A stretch of 64,000 nucleotides of DNA from Pseudomonas persica (GCF_900291015.1 NZ_OLKL01000037.1:47897-111896); one strand, 5' to 3'; numbered from the stretch's first letter, positions 35,908-43,209 are shown. The notes: generated from the sequence alone by a model not told the origin. Numbers and translations: made by a program.

Positions 35908-36435
35908 ATGAGCCTGCACGATCTGCAAACCCTGCCTGGCGTCACCGCCCAACCGGACGCCGCCACCGCCCAGTTCGTCTTCAACCACACCATGCTGCGG
36001 GTCAAGGATATCGAGAAGTCCCTGGACTTCTACACCCGCGTACTGGGCTTCCGCCTGGTGGACAAGCGCGACTTCCCCGAAGCTGCCTTCAGCCTGTACT
36101 TCCTGGCCTTGGTCGACCCGGCGCAGATCCCCGCCGATGACAACGAACGCCACCAGTGGATGAAATCGATCCCCGGTGTGCTGGAGCTGACCCACAACCA
36201 CGGCACCGAAAACGATGCCGCGTTCGCCTACCACAATGGCAACACCGACCCGCGCGGTTTTGGCCACATCTGCGTCTCGGTACCAGACGTACGCGCCGCC
36301 TGCGCGCGCTTCGAGGCACTGGACGTGCCCTTCCAGAAACGCCTGCAGGACGGGCGCATGAACCACCTGGCCTTCATCAAGGACCCTGACGGTTACTGGG
36401 TCGAAGTCATCCAGCCGACCGAACTCAGAGGCTAG
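35908..36435 (+). CDS. gloA: Lactoylglutathione lyase (glyoxalase I)
   Basis: 175 residues, a two-module glyoxalase fold. The metal ligands are visible as His27, Glu93 (VLELTHNHGTE), His120 (GFGHICVSVPD) and Glu166 (GYWVEVIQP). It turns the methylglyoxal-glutathione hemithioacetal into S-lactoylglutathione in the cytoplasm. The length, with an insertion relative to the short E. coli enzyme, suggests the longer, Zn2+-type class. The start at 35908 follows CAGGAG. A weak sigma70-like promoter (TTGCGC at 35824, TATCAT at 35846) lies upstream. Confidence 0.93.
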   Translation: MSLHDLQTLPGVTAQPDAATAQFVFNHTMLRVKDIEKSLDFYTRVLGFRLVDKRDFPEAAFSLYFLALVDPAQIPADDNERHQWMKSIPGVLELTHNHGTENDAAFAYHNGNTDPRGFGHICVSVPDVRAACARFEALDVPFQKRLQDGRMNHLAFIKDPDGYWVEVIQPTELRG

Positions 36436-36532
36436 GCGTTCATCCCCGCGCGCTCGTCGGGCCGGGAACTCCCGGCCCCTTGCTGTGGTATATGAAGGTA
36501 ACTGCTTCACATGCCACAGCGAGGTAAGGACG

Positions 36533-36775
36533 ATGCAATCTCTTCACTGTGAATACCGCAAGCACACCATCACCGCCAGCGTGATGCCCCACCCGGACTC
36601 CCCCCTGCCCTATGCCGTCGGCTGCCTGATCACCGACCCCGACGGGCACACCAGCAAGCGCATGTCGATGCCGATGAAGTTCTTCTCCGATCTGGAGAAT
36701 GCGCAGCATGTGTCGCTGGCCCATGGCCGGGCGCTGGTCGACCAGCAGCTGGATGAAGGGCACAAGGTGTTCTGA
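36533..36775 (+). CDS. Small conserved hypothetical protein
   Basis: 80 residues, soluble, with a good GAGG ribosome site upstream. The sequence (YRKHTITASVMPHPDSPLPYAVG, then MKFFSDLENAQHVSLAHGRALVDQQL) looks like a small alpha/beta protein. I do not know a function for it. It is followed by a REP pair. Confidence 0.75.
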   Translation: MQSLHCEYRKHTITASVMPHPDSPLPYAVGCLITDPDGHTSKRMSMPMKFFSDLENAQHVSLAHGRALVDQQLDEGHKVF

Positions 36776-36788
36776 CCTTGTTAATACG

Positions 36789-36898
36789 CCTGTGCCGGCC
36801 TCTTCGCCGGTAAACCCGCTCCACAGGGATAGCGCCGCCGCTAAATGCCAGCGCTATCCCTGTGGGAGCGGGTTTACCCGCGAAAGGGCCGACACAGG
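36789..36898. repeat. REP pair
   Basis: Inverted REP copies (about 36789-36827 and 36856-36898) between the converging 80-residue protein and shikimate dehydrogenase-like genes. The left arm has lost one base in the CTCCCACAGG segment. Confidence 0.75.
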
Positions 36899-36903
36899 AA
36901 TAA

Positions 36904-37725
36904 TCAGATATCCCGGGCGTACGCCACCGCCGCCTCCACCTGCGCCTGGGTGGGTCTCACCCCGGTGTATAGCACGAACTGCTCCAGCGCCTGCAGCGCA
37001 ATCACCTCCAGCCCGGTGATCACCGGCTTGCCCAACGCCTGCGCCCGCTGGATCAACGGCGTGCGCGCCGGCATCGCCACCACATCGAACACCCGCTCCG
37101 CCGCGGCGATGGCGTTCTCGGAAAACGCCAGCTCCTCGGCCTCCGGCCCGCCCGCCATGCCGATCGGCGTCACGTTCACCAGCATGGGTGGGCACCGATC
37201 CCCCAGCTCCGCCGCCCAGCGATAACCGCATACATCCGCCAGCTGCCGCCCGGCCTGCTCATTACGCGCAACAATGATGCCATCGGCGAACCCGGCATCG
37301 CGCAGGGCACTGGCCACGGCCTTGGCCATGCCACCACTGCCGCGCAAGGCAAACGCCGTGGACGGGGCGACTTTGTGCTGTTCCAGCAACTGGCGCACGG
37401 CCAGGTAATCGGTGTTGTAGGCCTTCAGGTGGCCATTGGTATTGACCAGGGTATTGACCGACTCGATGGCCGCCGCCGACGGATCGATCTCGTCGACCAG
37501 CGCCATGCAGGCTTCCTTGTACGGCATCGACACCCCGCAACCGCGGATACCCAAAGCGCGGATACCCGCCACCGCCGCCGGCAGGTCATCGGTGCGCATG
37601 GCCTTGTAGTAGAAGGCCAGGCGCAACTGCTGGTACAGGTGGTTGTGGAACCGCACCCCGAAGGTGCCAGGGCGGCCGGCCAGGGAGATGCACAGCACGG
37701 TATCTCTGCTGGGAGTTATCGACAT
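36904..37725 (-). CDS. Shikimate 5-dehydrogenase-like protein
   Basis: 273 residues from the ATG at 37725, which has a strong AAGGAG ribosome site. The AroE-type N-terminal substrate domain has GCGVSMPYKEACM, where the catalytic Lys of the usual NVTxPxK motif is kept, and VNTLVNTNGHLKAYNTDY. The Rossmann part reads ALRGSGGMAKAVASAL, close to the usual GAGGA loop. The divergent binding loop suggests a paralogue (SdhL/RifI2/YdiB-like) and not the housekeeping AroE. The true substrate is unknown. It is monocistronic. Confidence 0.85.
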   Translation of the reverse strand: MSITPSRDTVLCISLAGRPGTFGVRFHNHLYQQLRLAFYYKAMRTDDLPAAVAGIRALGIRGCGVSMPYKEACMALVDEIDPSAAAIESVNTLVNTNGHLKAYNTDYLAVRQLLEQHKVAPSTAFALRGSGGMAKAVASALRDAGFADGIIVARNEQAGRQLADVCGYRWAAELGDRCPPMLVNVTPIGMAGGPEAEELAFSENAIAAAERVFDVVAMPARTPLIQRAQALGKPVITGLEVIALQALEQFVLYTGVRPTQAQVEAAVAYARDI

Positions 37726-37887
37726 AACCTGCTCCTTTGTCATAACTGAAACGTTTGTGCAGCGTAACAGAGGCAACCACTGGTCGTCCCTTACACAACC
37801 TTTACCGTTCCCCTGTGCTCAGCTGACGGAGAGTGGAGTCATAGTAATAGGACCCCACACTTGGGGTGTTCTTGCGAGGGTTGCTTT

Positions 37888-38232
37888 ATGAACCGTCACA
37901 TTCCCGGAATCACCCTGCTGGTCGGTGCCCTGGCCATCAGCGGGTCCGCTGTCGCCCACGGCGGCCATGGCCATGGTGGTGGTTGGTATGGCCCGGGCCC
38001 GCTGCTGGGTGCGGCGGTGGTTGGCGCCGTGGTCGGGGCGACGGTGTATGGCGGGCGGGACCGTACCGTGTACGTCGAGCGCCAGCCAGTCTATTACGCG
38101 CCGCCGGTGTACGTGCAACCACCGCCACCGCCGGTGTACTACCAGCCGTACTACGCACCAGCGCCACCGCCCCCGGGCTACCGCACCTACTATGGCCCGC
38201 CGCCGGTGTACTACGGCCCGCCGCGCTGGTAA
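37888..38232 (+). CDS. Exported Gly/Tyr/Pro-rich protein
   Basis: 114 residues. The signal peptide (MNRHIPGITLLVGALAISGSAVA) is followed by a His/Gly-rich stretch HGGHGHGG, a glycine-zipper-like hydrophobic segment LLGAAVVGAVVGATVYGG, and a C-terminal half of repeated Y/P blocks (VYYAPPVYV, PPPPPVYYQPYYAP, PPPVYYGPP). It is probably an envelope protein. The His-rich start could bind metal, but no function is known. Confidence 0.8.
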   Translation: MNRHIPGITLLVGALAISGSAVAHGGHGHGGGWYGPGPLLGAAVVGAVVGATVYGGRDRTVYVERQPVYYAPPVYVQPPPPPVYYQPYYAPAPPPPGYRTYYGPPPVYYGPPRW

Positions 38233-38326
38233 GTGTTGATGGAACCAATGACCACTATCGAGGAAGTTAATTTCAAACCGCCCCGGCTGCTGCGTAAGGT
38301 AGGGCCATGTTTTACAGGAGGTCCAC

Positions 38327-38509
38327 ATGGCCACTATCCAGATCATGTCCGTTGTCGGCAGTGCCGTCCCCCTCCCACTGCGTGAGCAGGGGTTGCTGGC
38401 GTGCTGGTATCTGGTGCGCAACGGCGAAGCCGTAAGCGGCCCGATGCCGACCCTCTCCTCGGCCCAGGCCCTGGTCGAACAGTTGCAGCCAGGCACCCTG
38501 GTCGCCTGA
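38327..38509 (+). CDS. 60-residue conserved small protein
   Basis: 60 residues from an ATG with a near-perfect AGGAGG ribosome site. The protein is soluble (ACWYLVRNGEAVSGPMPTLSSAQALVEQLQ). A clear intrinsic terminator follows at 38548, so this is a self-contained small gene. The WYLVRNGEAVSGPM part resembles GYF-2-like folds, but that is weak. The function is unknown. Confidence 0.75.
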   Translation: MATIQIMSVVGSAVPLPLREQGLLACWYLVRNGEAVSGPMPTLSSAQALVEQLQPGTLVA

Positions 38510-38547
38510 CCCGTATTTGTTGTGCGTTGCTCCCTACGCCCTTCTGG

Positions 38548-38573
38548 CCCGCCTACCTGGCGGGTCTTTTTTT
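38548..38573 (+). terminator. Rho-independent terminator
   Basis: CCCGCC-TACCT-GGCGGG stem (38548-38564) followed by TCTTTTTTT; ends the transcript of the 60-residue protein. Confidence 0.85.
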
Positions 38574-38739
38574 ATGCCTGGCATGGTTTGCGTGATGCCG
38601 GCGCTCGATCTACGCATCACCTGAAAACCAGAGACAGACACCTGGTAGCCTTGAGCCCATCTCCCGACGAGCCATATTGTCTCCACACAGAAAAAGCCCG
38701 CCTGCATGGGCATTGAACACCATGGCCCTGCCGCTTGCG

Positions 38740-39105
38740 TCATCCATCAAGCTTGCCGCCGGGGCGGGCGATCCCCTCGCCCTGGGCAGTGACCTGGCGG
38801 GCGGGATGGCCGACCCGACTGGTCAGCGCTTCGATCTTGCCTTCCAGCCGCCCTACGGTTACCACCAGCTCATTGCGCTCTTTGGCGAGCTGATCGGCCC
38901 TGGCCTGCGCTTCTCTTCGGGCGTCGCGCTCGATATCGAGCAGTTCGTTCAGGCGCCGGACCACGCCAATATCAGCGGAGTCCATCGCACGGTCGGCCGC
39001 ATCCCTGGACAGCCACTTGCGCAGCCAGAGGAATGCGCCCAGCAACACCGTGCCCGTTCCGCCCAGCCAGGTAACGGTGCCCGGGCCGAGGTCAGTCGGA
39101 TCCAT
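38740..39105 (-). CDS. Small phage-type membrane protein, holin-like candidate
   Basis: 121 residues from the ATG at 39105 with a GAGG ribosome site. One membrane segment (about residues 10-28, VTWLGGTGTVLLGAFLWL) is followed by a charged coiled coil (about 45-95, RRLNELLDIERDARREAQARADQ). This layout is common for small proteins in lysis modules of Pseudomonas prophages and tailocins, but no known holin motif is present. The leftward promoter (TTGCCA-N17-TAAATT) carries the repressor operator, so it should be switched together with the PL7 lyase gene. It could also be a spanin-like or structural membrane protein. Confidence 0.65.
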   Translation of the reverse strand: MDPTDLGPGTVTWLGGTGTVLLGAFLWLRKWLSRDAADRAMDSADIGVVRRLNELLDIERDARREAQARADQLAKERNELVVTVGRLEGKIEALTSRVGHPARQVTAQGEGIARPGGKLDG

Positions 39106-39181
39106 GAAAACCTCATTACGGATGGTGATGTCGTAAGCCCTGGAGAATGGCTTCTCGGGGGCTTTCCTTGTTTACACAATT

Positions 39182-39210
39182 AATTTAGCCTTAAGCTAAT
39201 TCAATGGCAA
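39182..39210 (-). promoter_or_regulatory. Leftward promoter with operator O1
   Basis: On the minus strand TTGCCA (39205-39210), a 17-bp spacer and TAAATT (39182-39187) form a sigma70-type promoter for the holin-like gene. The operator TTAGC-N5-GCTAA (39185-39199) lies in the spacer and overlaps the -10. Confidence 0.75.
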
Positions 39211-39216
39211 GAGCAA

Positions 39217-39251
39217 TTTAGCTTTGCGCACATTTAGCAGTAAGCTAAACA
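39217..39251 (+). promoter_or_regulatory. Repressor promoter with operators O2 (degenerate) and O3
   Basis: TTGCGC (39224-39229), a 16-bp spacer and TAAACA (39246-39251) form a rightward promoter for the repressor gene. A perfect operator TTAGC-N5-GCTAA (39234-39248) sits in it, and a half-conserved copy starts at 39218. The transcript would start close to the first codon. Confidence 0.65.
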
Positions 39252-39268
39252 CTGGCATGCTTCGCCTC

Positions 39269-40093
39269 ATGGACATCTACGAAATTCGCAAGCACAACCT
39301 GATCAAGCTGATCGGTAGCCAGAGAAAGGGATCCTGCGCAGAGCGCTGGGGGATGGCGCCTGCGCACCTGAGCCAGATCCTTTCGGACAAGACCGCGAAG
39401 AACCTGGGCGACGACGTGGCCCGCAGAATCGAGGGCATCGAAGGATTGCCGCGGGGCTGGTTCGACGCAATGGCAGCGGGCGACCAGACGCAGGCGCCAG
39501 TCGAGGCTGGCGACAGCAAGCTTTCCGCGGCCGACCTGGTCAAGCAAATGCTTGCCAGAAGCGGCAGAGGCATCCCCGAAGAAACCCGGCAAAGGCTATT
39601 GGCCGCCGCCGAAGAGCCGACAGACTCGACGCTGGTGAAGGCTGAACTTGTTCGGCCTGGCCTGGTGGGCGACGAAGTGTGGATTGCCCATTATGACGTC
39701 CGGGCAGCCATGGGCGGCGGGCAGATCCCCCACGACTACCCCGAGATGTTCAAGGATGTTCGCGTCAGCCCCAGCCACCTGCGCGAGCTGGGCGTGGAGT
39801 TCAGCGAGCACCACCACCTGAAGATGGTGACCGGCTGGGGCCAGTCGATGGAACCGACCATCAAGCATCGCGACCCACTGATCGTGGACGTCAGCATCCG
39901 CGAGTTCGTCGGCGATGGTATCTACTTCTTCTCCTGGGGTGACCACATCTACATCAAGCGGCTGCAGATCGCTGACGAAGACCATTTCGAGATGATTTCC
40001 GACAACTCACGGCACAAGGACCGCATGATTCGCCGGGAAGAGACCTACATCCAGGCCAGGGTGCTGCTGGTATGGAATGCGCACCTTGTGTAA
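39269..40093 (+). CDS. Phage-type repressor, HTH + S24 peptidase
   Basis: 274 residues from the ATG at 39269; an ATG at 39257 is possible and would be leaderless. The N-terminal helix-turn-helix lies at about 23-40 (CAERWGMAPAHLSQILSD). The C-terminal S24 domain has Ser193 (GQSMEPT) and Lys230 (YIKRL), with the LexA-like spacing of 37. The usual Ala-Gly cleavage bond is not evident; the matching site reads RAAMGGG. It belongs with phage C2/PrtR/AlpR-type repressors. Three promoters around it carry one operator sequence, including its own, so it should repress the holin-like gene and PL7 lyase and autoregulate. Confidence 0.88.
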   Translation: MDIYEIRKHNLIKLIGSQRKGSCAERWGMAPAHLSQILSDKTAKNLGDDVARRIEGIEGLPRGWFDAMAAGDQTQAPVEAGDSKLSAADLVKQMLARSGRGIPEETRQRLLAAAEEPTDSTLVKAELVRPGLVGDEVWIAHYDVRAAMGGGQIPHDYPEMFKDVRVSPSHLRELGVEFSEHHHLKMVTGWGQSMEPTIKHRDPLIVDVSIREFVGDGIYFFSWGDHIYIKRLQIADEDHFEMISDNSRHKDRMIRREETYIQARVLLVWNAHLV

Positions 40094-40097
40094 AGCG

Positions 40098-40124
40098 AAG
40101 CCCGCCAACCCGGCGGGCTTTTTC
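40098..40124. terminator. Bidirectional rho-independent terminator
   Basis: AAGCCCGCC-AACCC-GGCGGGCTT followed by TTTTC. It lies between the converging repressor gene and probable DUF1654 gene and has A/T on both sides, so it can serve both. Confidence 0.85.
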
Positions 40125-40130
40125 TGATGC

Positions 40131-40454
40131 TCAGAAAGGTGCCGCCTCCTCAACCTGCTGTTCGCTGTCCTGCTCGACGATAAAATCGTCGCGGTCCTCC
40201 ACGCTACTGCGCTCCCAGCGCACCGTCACACTCGCGTCGTCGTTGAAGGTCAGCTGCAACTCGGGCGTCTCGGCCAGCAGGCCCATCACCTCCTCCCACT
40301 CAGCATCACCGTCGGTATCCAGGCGATGCACCGTCACCCAGCGCTGCGTCTGCGCGAGCGGGTGGTTGATCATCGCTGACACGCGCAAGCTCAGCCGCTC
40401 TATTCCGGTCATCTCCTGGCATGTATGGGGCGTCGACTTGATGTGCTTAGACAT
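40131..40454 (-). CDS. Probable DUF1654 protein under LexA control
   Basis: 107 residues from the ATG at 40454 (AGGA ribosome site). The core IERLSLRVSAMINHPLAQTQRWVTVHRLDTDGDAEWEEVM is typical of DUF1654, a Pseudomonas family of unknown function often found near phage regulators; family membership is by recall. The acidic C-terminus (SSVEDRDDFIVEQDSEQQVEE) could mimic DNA or bind a basic partner (inference). A perfect LexA box lies 17 bp upstream of the start codon. It converges on the S24 repressor gene, so it may be a DNA-damage-induced modulator of that repressor. Confidence 0.7.
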   Translation of the reverse strand: MSKHIKSTPHTCQEMTGIERLSLRVSAMINHPLAQTQRWVTVHRLDTDGDAEWEEVMGLLAETPELQLTFNDDASVTVRWERSSVEDRDDFIVEQDSEQQVEEAAPF

Positions 40455-40470
40455 ATTCCTATCCTGACAG

Positions 40471-40486
40471 CTGTATATTCGTACAG
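40471..40486 (-). promoter_or_regulatory. LexA box (SOS operator)
   Basis: CTGTATATTCGTACAG matches the CTGT-N8-ACAG LexA consensus fully. It overlaps the likely -10 region (TATACA on the minus strand) of the probable DUF1654 gene. Confidence 0.85.
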
Positions 40487-40582
40487 TATTCAAGGAAAGC
40501 TTATCTCACCGCCAAATCAAGCGTAAAGCCCCGCTGCGGAAAATTTTCGCCACCAGGTAATTTGTCGCCAAGCGAAATAAAT

Positions 40583-40625
40583 TTAGCTACAGGCTATTGA
40601 CTGATATTTAGCGTGAGGCTAAATT
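40583..40625 (+). promoter_or_regulatory. PL7 lyase promoter with operators O4 and O5
   Basis: TTGACT (40597-40602), a 17-bp spacer and TAAATT (40620-40625) form a strong sigma70-type promoter. A perfect operator TTAGC-N5-GCTAA (40608-40622) fills the spacer, and a near-perfect one (40583-40597) abuts the -35. The same GGCTAAATT junction of operator and -10 occurs in the leftward promoter at 39182. Confidence 0.8.
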
Positions 40626-40686
40626 TCCTCCAGCAGCCGCCGCTGTGCTGCTGCACAAACCGTAATCTTTATTCAGGAGTTCCCCC

Positions 40687-41361
40687 ATGAGCGTAGATAT
40701 CAGCAACCTCACCCTCGCCATTCCGGTAGCCGAATCGTCGATCAACCCCGTAGCGATCGAAGTCACCGGCACCGAAGCGATTGCTCAATACCCAACCTAC
40801 GTGTCAGTGCTCAGCGATGGTTCGATTCAGTTGTTTGCCCCCACCAAAGGCGCTTCGAGCAAAAGCACCCACAGGACCCGCTGCGAGTGGTCAGAGCCGC
40901 AATACTGGCCCCTGGGCAGCGCGCAGAATCACTGGAACCGCCAGGAAATGACGCTGACCAAAGTCAACTGGGCGCAGAAGGTGGTCATCGCGCAGATGCA
41001 CGTCTACGGGGACGACAGCCCGCCGGTGAAGGTGTTCTGGAAGAAGGGCGACATCACCCTGGGGTTTCGGCGGACCTACAACCAGACTGACCCGATTAAC
41101 TCGACAGTGCTCAAGGGGGTACCGCTGGGGGCGAAGTTCGAGGTGAGCATCCACGCCACCTCGGCAGGCGTGGTCACCGTTACCGCCAAGTGCAACGGGA
41201 TGACCGGTTCGTCCGGCGATCTACAGTTCGACAGCACCTGGGCTTCGCGGCTATTCGAGTTCCACGGCGGAGTCTATAACCAGGTGGACTACACCGATAC
41301 CACGCCGGTCGATGATGGCTCGATCTGTATCATCAGCGAACTGTCGCTGATCCATGCCTGA
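40687..41361 (+). CDS. Polysaccharide lyase family 7 (alginate-lyase-like) protein, no signal peptide
   Basis: 224 residues, a complete PL7 jelly roll. Catalytic positions can be matched: Arg65 and Glu67 in TRCEWS (family R-S-E-L-R), Gln103 and His105 in AQMH (family Q-I-H), and Tyr197/Gln199 in GVYNQ. It should cleave a uronic-acid polymer such as alginate by beta-elimination; the exact substrate is inferred. There is no signal peptide or membrane segment, so the enzyme would stay inside unless cells lyse or use another route. Its promoter carries two operators of the adjacent phage-type repressor. The ribosome site is AGGAG. Confidence 0.82.
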   Translation: MSVDISNLTLAIPVAESSINPVAIEVTGTEAIAQYPTYVSVLSDGSIQLFAPTKGASSKSTHRTRCEWSEPQYWPLGSAQNHWNRQEMTLTKVNWAQKVVIAQMHVYGDDSPPVKVFWKKGDITLGFRRTYNQTDPINSTVLKGVPLGAKFEVSIHATSAGVVTVTAKCNGMTGSSGDLQFDSTWASRLFEFHGGVYNQVDYTDTTPVDDGSICIISELSLIHA

Positions 41362-41382
41362 GCCCAGGCTGCCGGCAAGACC

Positions 41383-41420
41383 TCCCGATGCCCTGCGCGC
41401 CAGCGCAGGTTGCGTCGGGA
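41383..41420 (+). terminator. Two-tier hairpin after the PL7 gene
   Basis: Inner stem CCTGCGC-GCCA-GCGCAGG (41392-41409) is enclosed by TCCCGA / TCGGGA. There is no T tract; it is probably a terminator or 3'-end stabiliser. Confidence 0.5.
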
Positions 41421-41610
41421 TGGCGCTGGACTACGCGCGATGTGGTGTTTTTCACCTACGAAATGGGCTACAGGATTAAATTTCGTTCACCTTGCGCCCT
41501 TTAGTCATAAGGCATTCGACAGGGTTTGGGCCATACTCCACAATGCAGCGGTTTTTAGGGGGAAAACCCTTGCACAGCCAATGACATACCAACTTTTAGT
41601 GAGCCTCAAC

Positions 41611-42537
41611 GTGAAAACATCCCTGTCCATCCTCAGCCTGCTGCTGTTGCTCACAGGTACTGCCACCCTTCCGTCGACCGCTGCTGCACAACCCCCGGCC
41701 CAGGTTCAACGTGACCCGTCCAAGCTGCATCTCGCCTCTGGCAGTGCCCTGCTGATCGACCTGAACACCAACCAGGAGCTCTATTCGAGCCACGCCGACC
41801 GCGTGGTGCCGATTGCCTCGGTGACCAAACTGATGACGGCGATGGTGGTGCTGGATGCCAAACAGCCCATGGGTGAGATGCTCACCATGACCATTGCCAA
41901 CAACCCGGAAATGAAAGGCGTGTATTCGCGTGTGCGCCTGGGCAGCCAGCTCGACCGCCGCGAAACCTTGCTGATTACCCTGATGTCATCGGAAAACCGT
42001 GCGGCCAACACCCTGGCCAACCATTATCCCGGCGGCTACCCGGCGTTCATCAAGGCGATGAATGCCAAGGCCCGCAGCCTGGGCATGGTGCACACCCGCT
42101 ACGTCGAACCGACCGGCCTGTCGACGCAGAACGTATCCACGGCCCGCGACCTGGCCAAGCTGCTGATGGCCTCGCGCAAGTACCCGATGCTGAGTGAACT
42201 GTCGACCACCCGCGAGAAGACCGTGGCCTTCCGCAAGCCCAACTATACCCTGGGCTTCCGCAACACCGACCACCTGGTGAACAAGAGCAACTGGGACATC
42301 AAGCTGACCAAGACCGGTTTCACCAATGAAGCCGGGCACTGCCTGGTGCTGCTGACCCGCATGGACAACCGCCCGGTGGCCATGGTGATCCTCGATGCCT
42401 TTGGCAAGTACACCCACTTCGCCGATGCCAGCCGCATGCGCCAGTGGCTGGAAACCGGTGCCGCCAAGCCGGCACCGGCGGTGGCCATGCAGTACAAGGC
42501 GGAGCGGCAGAACAAGAGCCGGCTGGCGGCCGAATAA
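41611..42537 (+). CDS. pbpG: D-alanyl-D-alanine endopeptidase (PBP7)
   Basis: 308 residues if it starts at the GTG at 41611, which gives a proper signal peptide (MKTSLSILSLLLLLTGTATL...) and the usual PbpG length; an ATG at 41581 would add ten residues. The serine-peptidase motifs are SVTK (Ser70, Lys73), SEN (127-129) and KTG (234-236). It is a low-molecular-weight penicillin-binding protein that cuts DD-cross-links in periplasmic peptidoglycan. It is monocistronic. The C-terminus lacks the amphipathic anchor of PBP5, as expected for PBP7. Confidence 0.92.
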   Translation: MKTSLSILSLLLLLTGTATLPSTAAAQPPAQVQRDPSKLHLASGSALLIDLNTNQELYSSHADRVVPIASVTKLMTAMVVLDAKQPMGEMLTMTIANNPEMKGVYSRVRLGSQLDRRETLLITLMSSENRAANTLANHYPGGYPAFIKAMNAKARSLGMVHTRYVEPTGLSTQNVSTARDLAKLLMASRKYPMLSELSTTREKTVAFRKPNYTLGFRNTDHLVNKSNWDIKLTKTGFTNEAGHCLVLLTRMDNRPVAMVILDAFGKYTHFADASRMRQWLETGAAKPAPAVAMQYKAERQNKSRLAAE

Positions 42538-42565
42538 CCTGATCCGGAAATGACGGCGCCTGCAC

Positions 42566-42600
42566 GGGCCCCATCGCCGGCAAGCCAGCTCCCACAGGGA
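42566..42600. repeat. Single REP copy (GCCGGCAAGCCAGCTCC type)
   Basis: A copy of the second REP subfamily between the converging pbpG and coiled-coil protein genes. A related GGCGATGGGCTGCACAGCAG stretch follows at about 42617-42636. Confidence 0.6.
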
Positions 42601-42647
42601 TAGCACCAGGCCTGCAGGCGATGGGCTGCACAGCAGCCCCAAGGCTG

Positions 42648-43082
42648 TCAGGCCGTGGTGCTGACCATCCCGCCCGCGCTGCTGCCGCCGGTCTTCTGCA
42701 GTGCTTCGAGCAACTGCGCGGTGGCCTGCATGATTTCACCACTGATGGTCGCGATACTCGCCTGCTTGGCGGTCACGGCTGCCAGCTTGGTCGTTTCGTC
42801 CATCTTCTGCGCCATCAACTGGGCCAGTTGCTTCTGTTCCTCGGCCAATTGCTTCTGTAGCTTCTTGATCATCTCGCGCAATTGCCTGATGTGCGCAGGC
42901 TCCGAACTCTCACTGCTGCCCTGGGCACCTTGAGCCTGGCCACCACCGGTCACTTTCGACGTGTCGACCTGAGTGCCGGCCCCATTCTCTTCAGTCTTTT
43001 GCGCATTCTGGCTGTCGGTGGCCTGGGTTGCGCTCATCGCCTGGGCCGTGGTGCGGATGCTGACTGCTGCAATACCTGTCAT
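42648..43082 (-). CDS. Coiled-coil protein, FlxA-like
   Basis: 144 residues from the ATG at 43082 with a GGGAG ribosome site. It has a Ser/Thr/Gln/Gly-rich, probably disordered N-terminal half, then a strong coiled coil (IRQLREMIKKLQKQLAEEQKQLAQL, about residues 74-98) and a small-residue-rich helix. There is no signal peptide. The QKQL repeats resemble FlxA-like proteins, but the match is generic. Function unknown. It is divergent from pvdA. Confidence 0.7.
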   Translation of the reverse strand: MTGIAAVSIRTTAQAMSATQATDSQNAQKTEENGAGTQVDTSKVTGGGQAQGAQGSSESSEPAHIRQLREMIKKLQKQLAEEQKQLAQLMAQKMDETTKLAAVTAKQASIATISGEIMQATAQLLEALQKTGGSSAGGMVSTTA

Positions 43083-43185
43083 GTCTTTCTCCCTATGTTG
43101 CAAATGGGTCCTTGGCTTGTTCTGCCTATCGGCCGACAGGCACAGGTCTTTAGCCCTCTGTGGCAAGTGGCCAGTCAACCACCAG

Positions 43186-43209
43186 TAAATTCCCCATCGT
43201 TTGGCTCGT
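43186..43209 (+). promoter_or_regulatory. Iron-starvation (PvdS) promoter of pvdA
   Basis: TAAAT (43186-43190), exactly 16 bp, then CGT (43207-43209): a perfect match to the IS box read by the ECF sigma factor PvdS, 76 bp upstream of the pvdA start. Confidence 0.88.
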
